In this document: positions 33,601 through 42,042 of the stretch, in pieces
Numbering within the stretch: the stretch's first letter is position 1
How the letters are laid out: the number at the start of each line of letters is the position of its first letter
Assembly (NCBI GenBank): GCA_004556395.1
Contig: SFHK01000012.1
Span: 13,742-77,741, forward strand
From: Clostridiales bacterium
Lineage (GTDB): Bacteria > Bacillota > Clostridia > Christensenellales > Aristaeellaceae
Direction of reading: 5' to 3'
Length of the DNA: 64,000 bases
Made by a program: the position numbers and the translations under genes
The notes under the pieces: generated by a model
Told to the model about the DNA's origin: nothing
The model's input: the letters and a program-made list of their open reading frames with translations, nothing else
Database searches by the model: none

Positions 33601-33630
33601 AAGAGTCTGAAACTTTCGTTTCAAACTCTT
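33601..33630 (-). terminator. Terminator of the tRNA operon
   Basis: On the minus strand a 13-bp stem (33618-33630 with 33601-33613, one mismatch) around GAAA is followed by a run of eight T. Confidence 0.92.
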
Positions 33631-33633
33631 CCG

Positions 33634-33706
33634 TACACCTTCAGGGGCTCGAACCCTGGACACCCTGATTAAGAGTCAGGTGCTCTACCAACTGAGCTAA
33701 AGGTGC
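33634..33706 (-). tRNA. tRNA-Lys (anticodon CTT)
   Basis: 73 bases on the minus strand with a full cloverleaf: acceptor GCACCTT/AAGGTGT, D-arm GCTC-GAGC, anticodon stem CCTGA with loop CTCTTAA giving CTT, and T-arm with GGTTCGAGCCC. CCA is not encoded. Confidence 0.95.
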
Positions 33707-33710
33707 ATGA

Positions 33711-33783
33711 AGCGGTAGACGAGACTCGGACTCGCGACCTCCACCTTGGCAAGGTGGCGCTCTACCAACTGAGCTACTACCGC
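33711..33783 (-). tRNA. tRNA-Gly (anticodon GCC), copy 2
   Basis: 73 bases, acceptor GCGGTAG/CTACCGC, anticodon stem CCACC with loop TTGCCAA giving GCC. It is identical to the copy at 33869-33941. Confidence 0.95.
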
Positions 33784-33787
33784 GCGC

Positions 33788-33858
33788 AGCGGGTGATGGG
33801 AATCGAACCCACGTATCCAGCTTGGAAGGCTGGCGCTCTGCCATTGAGTTACACCCGC
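33788..33858 (-). tRNA. tRNA-Gly (anticodon TCC)
   Basis: 71 bases, acceptor GCGGGTG/CACCCGC, anticodon stem CCAGC with loop CTTCCAA giving TCC, T-arm GTGGGTTCGATTCCCAT. It lies between the two GCC copies. Confidence 0.95.
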
Positions 33859-33868
33859 AGGCTCGAAA

Positions 33869-33941
33869 AGCGGTAGACGAGACTCGGACTCGCGACCTCC
33901 ACCTTGGCAAGGTGGCGCTCTACCAACTGAGCTACTACCGC
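33869..33941 (-). tRNA. tRNA-Gly (anticodon GCC), copy 1
   Basis: 73 bases, same sequence as the tRNA at 33711-33783. It is the first gene of the four-tRNA transcript. Confidence 0.95.
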
Positions 33942-33963
33942 AAACCGCAATCAAGCGTGATAT

Positions 33964-33992
33964 ATAATACCACATCATGGCATATAACGCAA
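33964..33992 (-). promoter_or_regulatory. Promoter of the tRNA operon
   Basis: On the minus strand TTGCGT (33987-33992) and TATTAT (33964-33969) are 17 bases apart, about 20 bases before the first tRNA. Confidence 0.65.
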
Positions 33993-34031
33993 TACCTGTC
34001 GCGATTTTTTACATTCGAGCAAAAACAGGCT

Positions 34032-34889
34032 TCAGTACACGAAGCGAATCAGTTTATAGCTTGCGCGGTTGTCGAGGTCGGAAGCGAGTACCATGGCGAA
34101 TCCGCTTCTGGAAGAGCGCTGATAGAGGCTTGCCGCCTGGCTGCCCGTCAGCTTCATGACGTCGTTGTTCCAGTCCTCTCCCTCGCCGTACACGTCAAAA
34201 TACACGCGATACCAGTCGCTTCCCAGGTATTCCGCACCCGTTACAGACGCAAAGCCATCCGGCACGTGGCCGCCGGTCTCCTGCCAGTACAGATAATCGC
34301 CGTCCAGATCGAGGTACCTCACGCGGATGTCGTCCACCGTAACGCCGAAGTACTTACGAAGCACGGGATTGATGTATTTTGTCGCAAGGCGAACGTTGTT
34401 GCCGTTCGCGTAATCTCCCCATTCCACCTTGCGGTTCTGATTGAACCAGATATGACTGGCTGCGAACTCCACCATGGCCGCCGGGCTCGCGTGATTCACG
34501 TCAAACACACCCTCGCAGTAGTAGCTAAGGCTTGTCTCGGTAAAATTGCTGAGAAACAGGTTCATGTCGGCCCGCTGGGCGTCCGTCAGCGTGACCGCGT
34601 GTCCATGCGTCGTCGCGTCGTCAAGATACCGGCGAAGCACGTAGCCCCGCCTGCCGTCCGCCCACACGCGCACGAACTCGCCGTTGTCATCCTCAAGGCA
34701 CACGATCTTTTGGCCGAGAGGTATGCGCGCCAGCGCGTCCGCGCTCTTGGACGCCTCCTCTCGAAGCGTCACGTATTCCTTGCAGTTCACCACGCGCAGC
34801 TCGTCGCCCACCTCAAATTCGGCGGCCGCGCCCGCCGCCAGCGTCAGCGCCATAAGAACGACCAGTACTGCGATTCGCCTTTTATTCAT
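34032..34889 (-). CDS. Secreted SH3-domain protein of unknown function
   Basis: 285 residues. A signal peptide covers about 1-23 (IAVLVVLMALTLAAGAAA). Residues about 28-90 form a bacterial SH3b domain (VVNCKEYVTLREEASKSADA, then RVWADGRRGYVLRRYL), commonly a wall- or glycan-binding module. The C-terminal 190 residues (DMNLFLSNFTETSLSYY, VEFAASHIWFNQNR, LDLDGDYLYW) form a domain seen in other clostridial extracellular SH3 proteins but without known activity. The Shine-Dalgarno is weak (GGGCGGGA). It is transcribed toward the tRNA genes. Confidence 0.8.
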   Translation of the reverse strand: MNKRRIAVLVVLMALTLAAGAAAEFEVGDELRVVNCKEYVTLREEASKSADALARIPLGQKIVCLEDDNGEFVRVWADGRRGYVLRRYLDDATTHGHAVTLTDAQRADMNLFLSNFTETSLSYYCEGVFDVNHASPAAMVEFAASHIWFNQNRKVEWGDYANGNNVRLATKYINPVLRKYFGVTVDDIRVRYLDLDGDYLYWQETGGHVPDGFASVTGAEYLGSDWYRVYFDVYGEGEDWNNDVMKLTGSQAASLYQRSSRSGFAMVLASDLDNRASYKLIRFVY

Positions 34890-35036
34890 CGAATCCCGCC
34901 CTTCTTTTTGTTTTTTGTTATTTTACCATAAAACGCCGACGATTTCAATCTTTTTTCCATTCTTCCGCAATTTATAGAAGGAAAACGCGCGTCCGGCTCG
35001 AATATTCCTCTTATCACGGAAAGGAGATTTTCCGCC

Positions 35037-36077
35037 ATGCAGCTGAATTTGAATCCATATCTTGAGGATATCGAAAGCCGCCTTGACGCGGCGGAGGAAG
35101 CGCGCCTGTGGGACGAATGGCTCGGCTGGACGCGCCACGAAAACGGCGTGAAGCCCTTTTTGCCGCAGCCGCGCACGGCCAGGCCAAGCGCACTGGAATG
35201 GCCGCACGTGAACATCAACGACGCGCTGGACGACGACGATCTCGCCATCTATCGCGAGCTTGAGGGCGTGAACCAGCGTCTCGCCGAGGGCTCCTGCCAC
35301 ATCCTGCGCGTTCGTGCGAACTACGGCGTGGGCAACATCGCGTCCGCCTTCGGCCCGGAGCTGTTCGTCATGCCCCGCGAGACGGACACGCTGCCGAACG
35401 TGCGCCCCTTCGGCGAGGAAGCCATGTACGCGCTGCTCGACCGCCCCGCGCCCGACCTTTCGTGCGGGAACTTCCCGAAAATCATGCGCATCTACGACCG
35501 GTTTGTGGAAATCGGCCGCAAATATCCGAAATTCGGCGCTTTCGTGCGTCTGGAGCAGCCCGATTTGCAGGGGCCGATGGACAACCTGGAGCTTCTGTGG
35601 GGCAGTTCGGTCTTCTACGCGCTGTACGACGACCCGGACACGATCCACGCGCTGCTTGGGCGCATCACAAATCTCATCGAGTCCGCGATGGACGAATGGC
35701 TGCGCCACTGTCCGAACGGGCGCGGCATTGCCACCTATTTCCGTCATGTGGAAAAGGGAGCCATCGCCCTGCGCGACGACAGCGCCATGAACCTTTCGCC
35801 GGACTTCTTCAGCGAGTTTATCGCGCCGTATGACGGCCGGCTTCTGCGCAAATACGGCGGCATCATGCACTTCTGCGGCCGAGGCGACCATTTCATCGAG
35901 CGGCTCGCGAAGCTCGAGGGCCTGAACGGCATCAACATGAGCCAGCCGCACCTGAACGACATGGACAAGGTGTTCGCCGCCACGATCGACAAGGGGCTGC
36001 ATCTCTCCCTGTCCACGCCGTCCTTTGACATCGGAAAGCACGACGGCTCGAACCTTCTGTTCCTCGATTCGATGTAA
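35037..36077 (+). CDS. Uroporphyrinogen decarboxylase (URO-D) family protein, methyltransferase-like
   Basis: 346 residues. The C-terminal half has the family barrel motifs: DNLELLWGSSVFYALYDD, the putative binding segment EFIAPYDGRLLRKYGGIMHFCG, and GLNGINMSQPHLNDM. No other heme gene is near. Members in Clostridia that lack heme synthesis are usually corrinoid- or cofactor-linked methyltransferases, which fits better, but no cognate corrinoid protein is adjacent. GGAGA lies upstream of the ATG. It runs convergent to the acetate-kinase-like gene with only six bases between stop codons and no visible terminator. Confidence 0.75.
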   Translation: MQLNLNPYLEDIESRLDAAEEARLWDEWLGWTRHENGVKPFLPQPRTARPSALEWPHVNINDALDDDDLAIYRELEGVNQRLAEGSCHILRVRANYGVGNIASAFGPELFVMPRETDTLPNVRPFGEEAMYALLDRPAPDLSCGNFPKIMRIYDRFVEIGRKYPKFGAFVRLEQPDLQGPMDNLELLWGSSVFYALYDDPDTIHALLGRITNLIESAMDEWLRHCPNGRGIATYFRHVEKGAIALRDDSAMNLSPDFFSEFIAPYDGRLLRKYGGIMHFCGRGDHFIERLAKLEGLNGINMSQPHLNDMDKVFAATIDKGLHLSLSTPSFDIGKHDGSNLLFLDSM

Positions 36078-36083
36078 GCCGCG

Positions 36084-37229
36084 TCAGGCTTCCCTGTTCA
36101 GCAGTTTCCACGCGTTTTCCGCAACCACGCGCTCCTCGTCGGCCGGGATCACGAACACAGCCGTTCGTCCCCGGCCGATCATGCGCTCGTTTGCAAGATT
36201 CTTCGACTCGTCGATTTCAACGCCGAGGAAGCCGAGCGACTCGCAGATTTCCCGCCGGGATGCCGCGTCGTTTTCGCCGATGCCGCCGGTGAACGCCAGC
36301 GCGTCCAGTCCGCCCATTTCCGCGGCAAACGCGCCGATATAGCGGCGCACATCGCTGGTGAACACGCGAATCGCCAGCGCCGCGCGCTCGTTCCCCCGCC
36401 CTGCCGCCGCGCGAAGGTCACGCATATCTCCGCTCATTCCCGCGATTCCGGCCAGACCGCCCTTCTTTTCAAGCCCGGCCAGAACCTCGTCATACGGCAT
36501 GCCCTCGCGCAGAAGGAACGGCATGATATATGGGTCGATGTCTCCCGCGCGGTTCACATGCGTCACACCCGCCTGAAGCGAAAGGCCAAACGACGTATCG
36601 ACGCTTTTCCCATCCCTTATAGCGCAGATCGAGCTGCTTCCACCCAGATGGCAGGACACGACGCGCGAATAGCCCGCCAGCTGCGAAGCGATATGGGAAT
36701 GCGACGCGCCGTGATAGCCCATGCGCGCCACGCCGTATTTTTCATACCACTCATACGGCACGCCGTACACGCGCCGGTGGAATGGCACCGTCCGGTGAAA
36801 CGCTGTCTCAAACGACGCTACGTGCACCGCGTTCGGCGCAAGCCTTTGAAACGCCTCGATCGCGCCGATATAGGCGCGGTTATGCACCGGCGCGACGGAC
36901 AGAAACGCGCGCATGCCGTCCATCACGTTCTCGTCGATCACGTGCACGCCCGGGAAGCCCTTCGAGAGCACGGCCTTATACGCCACCGCGTCCACGTCCT
37001 CCGCGCCGCCGAGATCGCGAAGGAAGCGCTCGATGCCCTCCTCATAGGTGCGCGCCCGCGCCTTGTCGTCCGTTACCCTGCGGCCGTCCGCGCTTTCAAA
37101 GAAATAAAGGCTCCCCGCCTCCGCGCCGACGCGCTCCACCCTGCCGCGCGCCAGTACCGTTTCCTCCGGAAACGCGTATACCTTGAATTTCAGCGACGTG
37201 CTGCCCGCGTTGCAAACCAGTATCTTCAT
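36084..37229 (-). CDS. Divergent acetate/propionate kinase family protein
   Basis: 381 residues of the acetokinase family. NAGSTSLKFKVYAF opens the protein as in AckA, MGYHGASHSHIA carries the phosphate-binding His, HLGGSSSICAI and GDIDPYIMPFLL follow, and FTGGIGEND closes the nucleotide site. However, the canonical HRVVHGG motif with its substrate Arg is replaced by AYKAVLSKG, and the protein is about 20 residues short. Substrate specificity may thus differ from acetate. No phosphotransacetylase gene is adjacent. ATG 37229 follows GGAGG. It is divergent from the nitroreductase gene across a symmetric promoter region. Confidence 0.85.
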   Translation of the reverse strand: MKILVCNAGSTSLKFKVYAFPEETVLARGRVERVGAEAGSLYFFESADGRRVTDDKARARTYEEGIERFLRDLGGAEDVDAVAYKAVLSKGFPGVHVIDENVMDGMRAFLSVAPVHNRAYIGAIEAFQRLAPNAVHVASFETAFHRTVPFHRRVYGVPYEWYEKYGVARMGYHGASHSHIASQLAGYSRVVSCHLGGSSSICAIRDGKSVDTSFGLSLQAGVTHVNRAGDIDPYIMPFLLREGMPYDEVLAGLEKKGGLAGIAGMSGDMRDLRAAAGRGNERAALAIRVFTSDVRRYIGAFAAEMGGLDALAFTGGIGENDAASRREICESLGFLGVEIDESKNLANERMIGRGRTAVFVIPADEERVVAENAWKLLNREA

Positions 37230-37260
37230 ATTCTTTTCCTCCGGTTGGTTTTCCACCATC

Positions 37261-37325
37261 AGTATACCAATCTTTTGGCGCGTGCGCAAGTTTTGCTTGC
37301 GCGGATTTTGCGCGCGTGTTATACT
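37261..37325. promoter_or_regulatory. Symmetric divergent promoters of the kinase and nitroreductase genes
   Basis: Minus strand: TTGCGC (37284-37289) and TATACT (37261-37266), 17-base spacer. Plus strand: TTGCGC (37297-37302) and TATACT (37320-37325), 17-base spacer. Both hexamer pairs are identical, and the two -35 boxes form the arms of a perfect inverted repeat GCGCAAG/CTTGCGC (37284-37302) around TTTTG. Confidence 0.8.
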
Positions 37326-37365
37326 AATCCATGAATCAGATACATTTTCAGGGAGGGAAACGGAC

Positions 37366-37884
37366 ATGTACGAAGTATTGAAAGCCATTGCCGACCGGCG
37401 CTCCATTCGCAGCTATACCGACGAACCCGTAAGCGACGAGATGCTCAAGAAGCTGATTGACGCCGCCGAGCAGGCGCCCAGCGCCATGAACCGCCAGCCG
37501 ATTCATTTCACATTCGTTCGCGACAAAGCGATTCTAAAGGCTTTCTCGGACGAAGCGCGCGCGCATCTGTCCGACCCGTCCATGGACATCCTGCGCGGCT
37601 CGAAGCTCGTGTGCTTCCTGTTCGCCGAGATTCCCGGCGTGTTCACGCCCATCGACGCGGGCATCGCCGTGGAGAACCTCGCGCTGGCCGCGCATGATCT
37701 GGAACTGGGCAGCGTCATTCTGGGCATGCCCCGCGAAGCCTTTACCGGCGACCGCGCGGCCTACTGGTATGAAACGCTCCACGCGCCCGCGGGCAGCGAG
37801 TTCGCCATCGCCATCGGCATCGGCCACCCCGCCGCGAGCAAGGAAGCGCACCCTGTGCGCGAGGGCCTAATCACCATTCTATAA
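37366..37884 (+). CDS. Nitroreductase family protein
   Basis: 172 residues of the FMN-dependent nitroreductase fold. The start IADRRSIRSYTDEPVSDE carries the conserved RRSIR phosphate-binding motif, AEQAPSAMNRQPIHFTFV contacts FMN, and VENLALAAHDLELGSVILG is the conserved dimer helix. The C-terminal GIGHPAASKEAHPVRE is typical. Electron acceptor unknown. The start is supported by GGGAGGG ten bases upstream. It is followed 24 bases later by an acetyltransferase gene. Confidence 0.92.
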   Translation: MYEVLKAIADRRSIRSYTDEPVSDEMLKKLIDAAEQAPSAMNRQPIHFTFVRDKAILKAFSDEARAHLSDPSMDILRGSKLVCFLFAEIPGVFTPIDAGIAVENLALAAHDLELGSVILGMPREAFTGDRAAYWYETLHAPAGSEFAIAIGIGHPAASKEAHPVREGLITIL

Positions 37885-37908
37885 GCACACAGAAGGAGAG
37901 ATTCGTTC

Positions 37909-39048
37909 ATGATCGAATATCGTTTTGCCGCGCCGGAGCACCGCGCCGACCTGATCGATTTTATCAACTATGTGTTCTCCCAGAACTCGGTTCCCCACGA
38001 TTTCAAAACGCTGATTCCGAAGGTCTACGCCGACGGACGCGGCTATGACGGCATTCACGCCATCGTGCTGGACGACGGGCGCGTGAAGGGCGTTGTGGGA
38101 CAGTATCCGGTTCACGCGTCCTTCGGCGGCGCGCCGCTGGAAATCGGCTATATCGGTTCCGTCTCCACGCATCCCTACGCGCGCGGCAGCGGCTACATGA
38201 TTAAAATGATGGAAATGCAGGCCGAGCACGCGAAGGAAACCGGTATCGATGTGATGATGCTGGGCGGCCAGCGCCAGCGATATGAATACTACGGCTACAG
38301 CCCCGTGGGCTGCCAGTATACCTATCAGGTAAACGCCGCGAACGTTCGTCACGCGCTCAGAAGTGTCGACGCGTCGACGGTTGGCTGGAAGCGCTTCGCA
38401 GACGCGGCGGAAGCGGAGATCGACCTTGCGTACCGCCTGTATCAGCAGCAGCCCATCACGGGCGTGCGCAGCCGCGAGGATTTCGAGCTGATCATGCGCA
38501 CGTGGCGTGCCGAGCCGTATCTGCTTCTGCACGAAGCGGAGGTTCTGGGCTATATGGTCGTGAGCGGCACGGATTCCGTATCCGAGCTGGTCGTTTCCGA
38601 CGTAAGCTGCGTTCCCGCGCTGATCAAGGGCTGGTTCGCCGCAAACGGTCTCAAGAATATGAGCTTCAGCGTGGCTGCCTTCGACACGGCGCTGAACCGC
38701 GTTCTTGCCGCGTTTGCGGAGGGGTATCAGGTATCCAACTGCACGCAGGCGCGCATCGTGAATCTCGCGAACGTGCTTCGCGCCTGCCTGACGCTCAAAA
38801 TGCGCGCGGGCGCGCTCTCCGACGGCGAGGTCATCCTGCAGATGGACGACGAAGCGCCCGTGCTCGCGCGCGCGAAGGACGGCCAGATCACCGTGCAGGA
38901 GACGGACGCCGCGCCCAACGTGCACCTGCCGAGACTTGAAATGCAGCAGCTGCTCTTCGCGTCCAACCGCTTCGCCGCGCCCGACGTTTCCTGCCCCGTG
39001 GACTGGTTCCCGCTGCCGCTGTTCCTCTACGGCGCGGATCATTTTTAA
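37909..39048 (+). CDS. GNAT N-acetyltransferase with C-terminal domain (Eis-like layout)
   Basis: 379 residues. The N-terminal GNAT domain has IGYIGSVSTHPYARGSGYMI, whose RGSGY is the acetyl-CoA pyrophosphate loop, followed by MMLGGQRQRYEYYGYSPVG. A second, less conserved GNAT-like segment follows, and the final 100 residues form a sterol-carrier-like domain as in Eis proteins. The substrate is unknown; Eis relatives acetylate amines including aminoglycosides. AGGAGAG precedes the ATG. It is the middle gene of a three-gene run with the nitroreductase and another acetyltransferase. Confidence 0.85.
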   Translation: MIEYRFAAPEHRADLIDFINYVFSQNSVPHDFKTLIPKVYADGRGYDGIHAIVLDDGRVKGVVGQYPVHASFGGAPLEIGYIGSVSTHPYARGSGYMIKMMEMQAEHAKETGIDVMMLGGQRQRYEYYGYSPVGCQYTYQVNAANVRHALRSVDASTVGWKRFADAAEAEIDLAYRLYQQQPITGVRSREDFELIMRTWRAEPYLLLHEAEVLGYMVVSGTDSVSELVVSDVSCVPALIKGWFAANGLKNMSFSVAAFDTALNRVLAAFAEGYQVSNCTQARIVNLANVLRACLTLKMRAGALSDGEVILQMDDEAPVLARAKDGQITVQETDAAPNVHLPRLEMQQLLFASNRFAAPDVSCPVDWFPLPLFLYGADHF

Positions 39049-39051
39049 GCC

Positions 39052-39579
39052 ATGGTCGTCGAAACCGAGCGCCTGCTTCTTATTCCCCTCACGTCCGAGC
39101 AGCTGAGGCTCTGGATCTGTGACCTCGCCGCACTTGAGCGGACGCTTTCTTGTACCTACCGCGGCATGCCGCTCGATACGGCGTTTACCGAGGATGGTTT
39201 CTCCTTCACCCTCGGCGATCTGGTTCAAGCGCAAGCGGAGCGCTGTGTCAACGCGTATCCGTTCGGCACATACTGGTGGCTTGTGCGAAAAATCGATCTC
39301 ACTGCCGTAGGTACGATCGATTTCAAAACAGCTCCGAACGAAGCCGGACAGGTTGAAATCGGCTACGGTCTCTCCCCCGCCTTCGAACATCGCGGTTACA
39401 TGACGGAAGCCGTTCGCGTCTTAACCGAATGGACTCTGAAGCAGCCCGGCGCAGCGACTGTCGTCTCTCTGGTGGAAACGGACAATCGCCCGTCTCGAAG
39501 CGTCATGTCCCGTGCAGGTTTCCGCGAAACCTGCACGGAGGATGGCTTTTGCCGATACGAATTCACGCGCAACCTTTGA
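39052..39579 (+). CDS. GNAT N-acetyltransferase, RimJ/RimL type
   Basis: 175 residues. ETERLLLIPLTSEQL is the classical opening of RimJ/RimL-type acetyltransferases, EIGYGLSPAFEHRGYMTEAV contains the acetyl-CoA binding loop (HRGYMTEA), and LVETDNRPSRSVMSRAGF is the conserved late segment. The start is three bases after the previous stop, and no Shine-Dalgarno is obvious, so it depends on translational coupling. GC content is visibly lower than in the neighbour upstream. A strong terminator follows. Confidence 0.88.
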   Translation: MVVETERLLLIPLTSEQLRLWICDLAALERTLSCTYRGMPLDTAFTEDGFSFTLGDLVQAQAERCVNAYPFGTYWWLVRKIDLTAVGTIDFKTAPNEAGQVEIGYGLSPAFEHRGYMTEAVRVLTEWTLKQPGAATVVSLVETDNRPSRSVMSRAGFRETCTEDGFCRYEFTRNL

Positions 39580-39586
39580 AATTACA

Positions 39587-39638
39587 TAAAACGGAACCGG
39601 AAAAATGTTCAATCGTCCTTCTTTCCGGTTCCGTTTTA
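39587..39638. terminator. Bidirectional terminator
   Basis: TAAAACGGAACCGGAAA (39587-39603) pairs perfectly with TTTCCGGTTCCGTTTTA (39622-39638). The A and T runs inside the arms make it work on both strands, for the acetyltransferase operon and the convergent isomerase gene. Confidence 0.92.
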
Positions 39639-39647
39639 TTATTTAAT

Positions 39648-40526
39648 TCATTTATTCCAGAAGTTCGGCGCGAACTCGCCGCCGCGGCACCATTTCAGGT
39701 AGCTGAGCGCATGCATCTGGCCGGTGCACTCCCAGTCGCCGCTGAACAGCGGGTCGTGATAACCCTCGATGCTGACGCAGCCCTTATAGCCCGCCATTTG
39801 CAGGATGGTGAAAATCTGCCGCCAGTCCGTATCGCCAAGGCCGGGGAAACGGGAAATAATCGCGTGATTCCTGCCCATGAAGCCCTCGGACGCAAGCACG
39901 TCGCGGTTCACCGTCGCGTCCTTGCCGTGCACATGGAACACCTTGCCCGCGTATCTGCGCAGGTTCGCGATCGGGTCGATCAGCTGCGCGATCTGATGCG
40001 CGGGCTCCCATTCGAGTCCCAGCGCGTCCGACGGCACCGCGTCAAACATCATGTCCCACGCGCGCGGGTTAAAGCCGATGTTGCAGGTGTTGTTCCTCCA
40101 CGTGCCGCCCATCGGACAGTTCTCAATGGCGATGCGCACGCCCCTGTCCTCGGCGCGGCGCGCCAGCTCCCCGAACACCTCTTTGAAGCGCGGCATGGCC
40201 TCGTCCACCGACTTGCCCTCATACGCGCCCGCGAAGGTCGATACCGTGTCCGTGCCGAAATCGCGCGCCGCGTCGATGCACTCGCACAGCGTGTCAAAGT
40301 GGCTCTGCTGCTCCAGCGCGTTGCAATAAAAGCCCAGCGCGGAGATCTTCACGTTCTTTTCCTCGCTGAACGCCTTTACGCGCGGCGCCATCTCGCGCAG
40401 GTTCGCGTCCTTCAGCGTCATATGGAAGTTCACCGTGAAGCACTCAAAGCCCTTCCCGGCCAGCGGCGGCGCCCAGTCAAAAAACAAGTTTCCGGGAATG
40501 CAGGTTCCGACGGCAATCTGATTCAT
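39648..40526 (-). CDS. Sugar phosphate isomerase/epimerase family protein (xylose isomerase-like TIM barrel)
   Basis: 292 residues. The barrel carries metal-ligand-type acidic and His residues: IAIENCPMGGTWRN (Glu), LGLEWEPAHQIAQL (Glu and His), FHVHGKDATVN (HxHxKD) and GCVSIEGYHDPLFSG (Glu/His/Asp). These are typical of the AP_endonuc_2 superfamily of sugar isomerases and epimerases. The exact sugar is not predictable. ATG 40526 follows GGAGGGAG; the longer frame to 40577 is rejected. It lies 79 bases after the hydrogenase gene on the same strand and may be read through from it. Confidence 0.85.
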   Translation of the reverse strand: MNQIAVGTCIPGNLFFDWAPPLAGKGFECFTVNFHMTLKDANLREMAPRVKAFSEEKNVKISALGFYCNALEQQSHFDTLCECIDAARDFGTDTVSTFAGAYEGKSVDEAMPRFKEVFGELARRAEDRGVRIAIENCPMGGTWRNNTCNIGFNPRAWDMMFDAVPSDALGLEWEPAHQIAQLIDPIANLRRYAGKVFHVHGKDATVNRDVLASEGFMGRNHAIISRFPGLGDTDWRQIFTILQMAGYKGCVSIEGYHDPLFSGDWECTGQMHALSYLKWCRGGEFAPNFWNK

Positions 40527-40605
40527 GATCTGTTTTCTCCCTCCGGACATATCTCTGTATGAAAGCAGCCGCCGCACCGGTTCGGAACGACGGCCGCATA
40601 TTGGA

Positions 40606-42027
40606 TTAGTGGAGCACCGAAACGGCGTCGGCGATCGTCTTTTCGAGCGCCTCGCGACCGTACTTGTCGACCTCCGCTTTGTTCTTCTCGCCGTGGGTCA
40701 GGCAGCCCGCGCCGCCGATGCAGCCGCCGACGCACGCCATACCCTCGACGAAATTGGCGTCGAGCACGTTTTTGCTCATCTTCAGAAGCGCCATGCGGCA
40801 GGCTTCAATGCCGTCGCACGAGCAGGCCTTCAGTTCAAAATCGATGTTCTGCTCCTTCAGACCCTCGGCCACCGCGTCCGCCAGACCGCCGCAGCGGGCG
40901 AAGATGCGGCCATAGTAGGACGCGTTGTCCAGCACGCCCTCTTCCAGCGTGGTAATGTCCAGATCGCGGCTGTCAAACAGCGCCTGCAGCTCTTCGAACG
41001 TCATGACCGCGTCGATATACGGGCGCACGGTATCCAGCTGCGCTTCCATCTTCTTCGCCGTGCACGGGCCGATGAACACGATCTTGGCGTTGTCCGTCGT
41101 TTCCTTTATATACTTGGCCAGCGTCGCCATCGGAGACAGGTTGCTGGAGATATACGGCACGAGCTTCGGGAACGCCTGCTGGATATACCTGACGAACGCC
41201 GGGCAGCAGGAGCTCGTGAGCCTGCCCTTTTCGGCCAGCTCGCGCGATTCCTTCTGCGCGACCATATCCGCGCCGAGCGCCGCCTCCACGACCGTGTGGA
41301 AGCCCAGCTCCTTGAGGCCGGTGATGACCTGCCCGAGCTTGGCATAGGTGAACTGACTGGAAATGGACGGCGCGACCAGCGCGTACAGCTTGTAGTTCGC
41401 GCCGCAGTTGCTTTCCTTGATCAGCCTGATCACGTCCAGAATGAAGCTCTTGTCCACAATCGCACCGAACGGGCACTGATACACGCACGCGCCGCAGGAG
41501 GTGCACTTGTCGTTGTCGATCACGGCGGCCTTGTTCTCGTTCACGGCGATAGCCTTGACCTTGCAGGCGTTCTGACAGGGGCGAATGCGGTTGACGATGG
41601 CCGTGTACGGGCACACCTTCGCGCACGCGCCGCACTCCACGCACTTGGTCTTGTCGATGTGCGCCACGTGCATATGGTCGAAAGAAATCGCCCCGCGGCG
41701 GCATACGTCTTCGCAGCGATGCGCCAGACAGCCTCGGCAGGCGTTCGTCACTTCGTAGCCGCCCACCGGACATTCATCACAGGCAATGTCGATGACCTCG
41801 ATCACGTTGGGGTTCTCGCTCGACCCGCCCATGGCCATGCGCACGCGCTCGGCAAGAATGGCGCGCTCCTTATACACGCAGCAGCGCATCGTCGGCGTGG
41901 TGCCGGGTACGATGGTATACGGGATTCGGGTGATGTTCTCAATCAGCTTATCGTCCCATGCCAGCCGCGCCACTTCCCTAAGAACCTTGTATTTCAGATG
42001 CTGTACCTTGGTATCAAACTTGCGCAT
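40606..42027 (-). CDS. [FeFe]-hydrogenase, monomeric, group B type
   Basis: 473 residues. An N-terminal domain with CxxC pairs (CDECP near 84, CRGC near 97-100) precedes two [4Fe-4S] motifs, CVECGACAKVCP at 129-140 and CTSCGACVYQCP at 175-186. The H-cluster motifs are TSSCCPAF (271-278), GPCTAKKME (320-328) and GMACVGGCIGG (429-439). All cluster Cys are present, so it can bind the active-site cluster. The atypical L2 and L3 wording matches group B enzymes, whose physiological role is unsettled. It is the last gene of the hydrogenase operon, 15 bases after the phosphatase. Confidence 0.9.
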   Translation of the reverse strand: MRKFDTKVQHLKYKVLREVARLAWDDKLIENITRIPYTIVPGTTPTMRCCVYKERAILAERVRMAMGGSSENPNVIEVIDIACDECPVGGYEVTNACRGCLAHRCEDVCRRGAISFDHMHVAHIDKTKCVECGACAKVCPYTAIVNRIRPCQNACKVKAIAVNENKAAVIDNDKCTSCGACVYQCPFGAIVDKSFILDVIRLIKESNCGANYKLYALVAPSISSQFTYAKLGQVITGLKELGFHTVVEAALGADMVAQKESRELAEKGRLTSSCCPAFVRYIQQAFPKLVPYISSNLSPMATLAKYIKETTDNAKIVFIGPCTAKKMEAQLDTVRPYIDAVMTFEELQALFDSRDLDITTLEEGVLDNASYYGRIFARCGGLADAVAEGLKEQNIDFELKACSCDGIEACRMALLKMSKNVLDANFVEGMACVGGCIGGAGCLTHGEKNKAEVDKYGREALEKTIADAVSVLH

Positions 42028-42042
42028 GGAAGCGTGCCTCCT

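Noticed and set aside
33711..33978. Small proteins encoded opposite the tRNA genes
   Set aside because: The frames are translations of tRNA sequence in antisense or sense and have no independent support.
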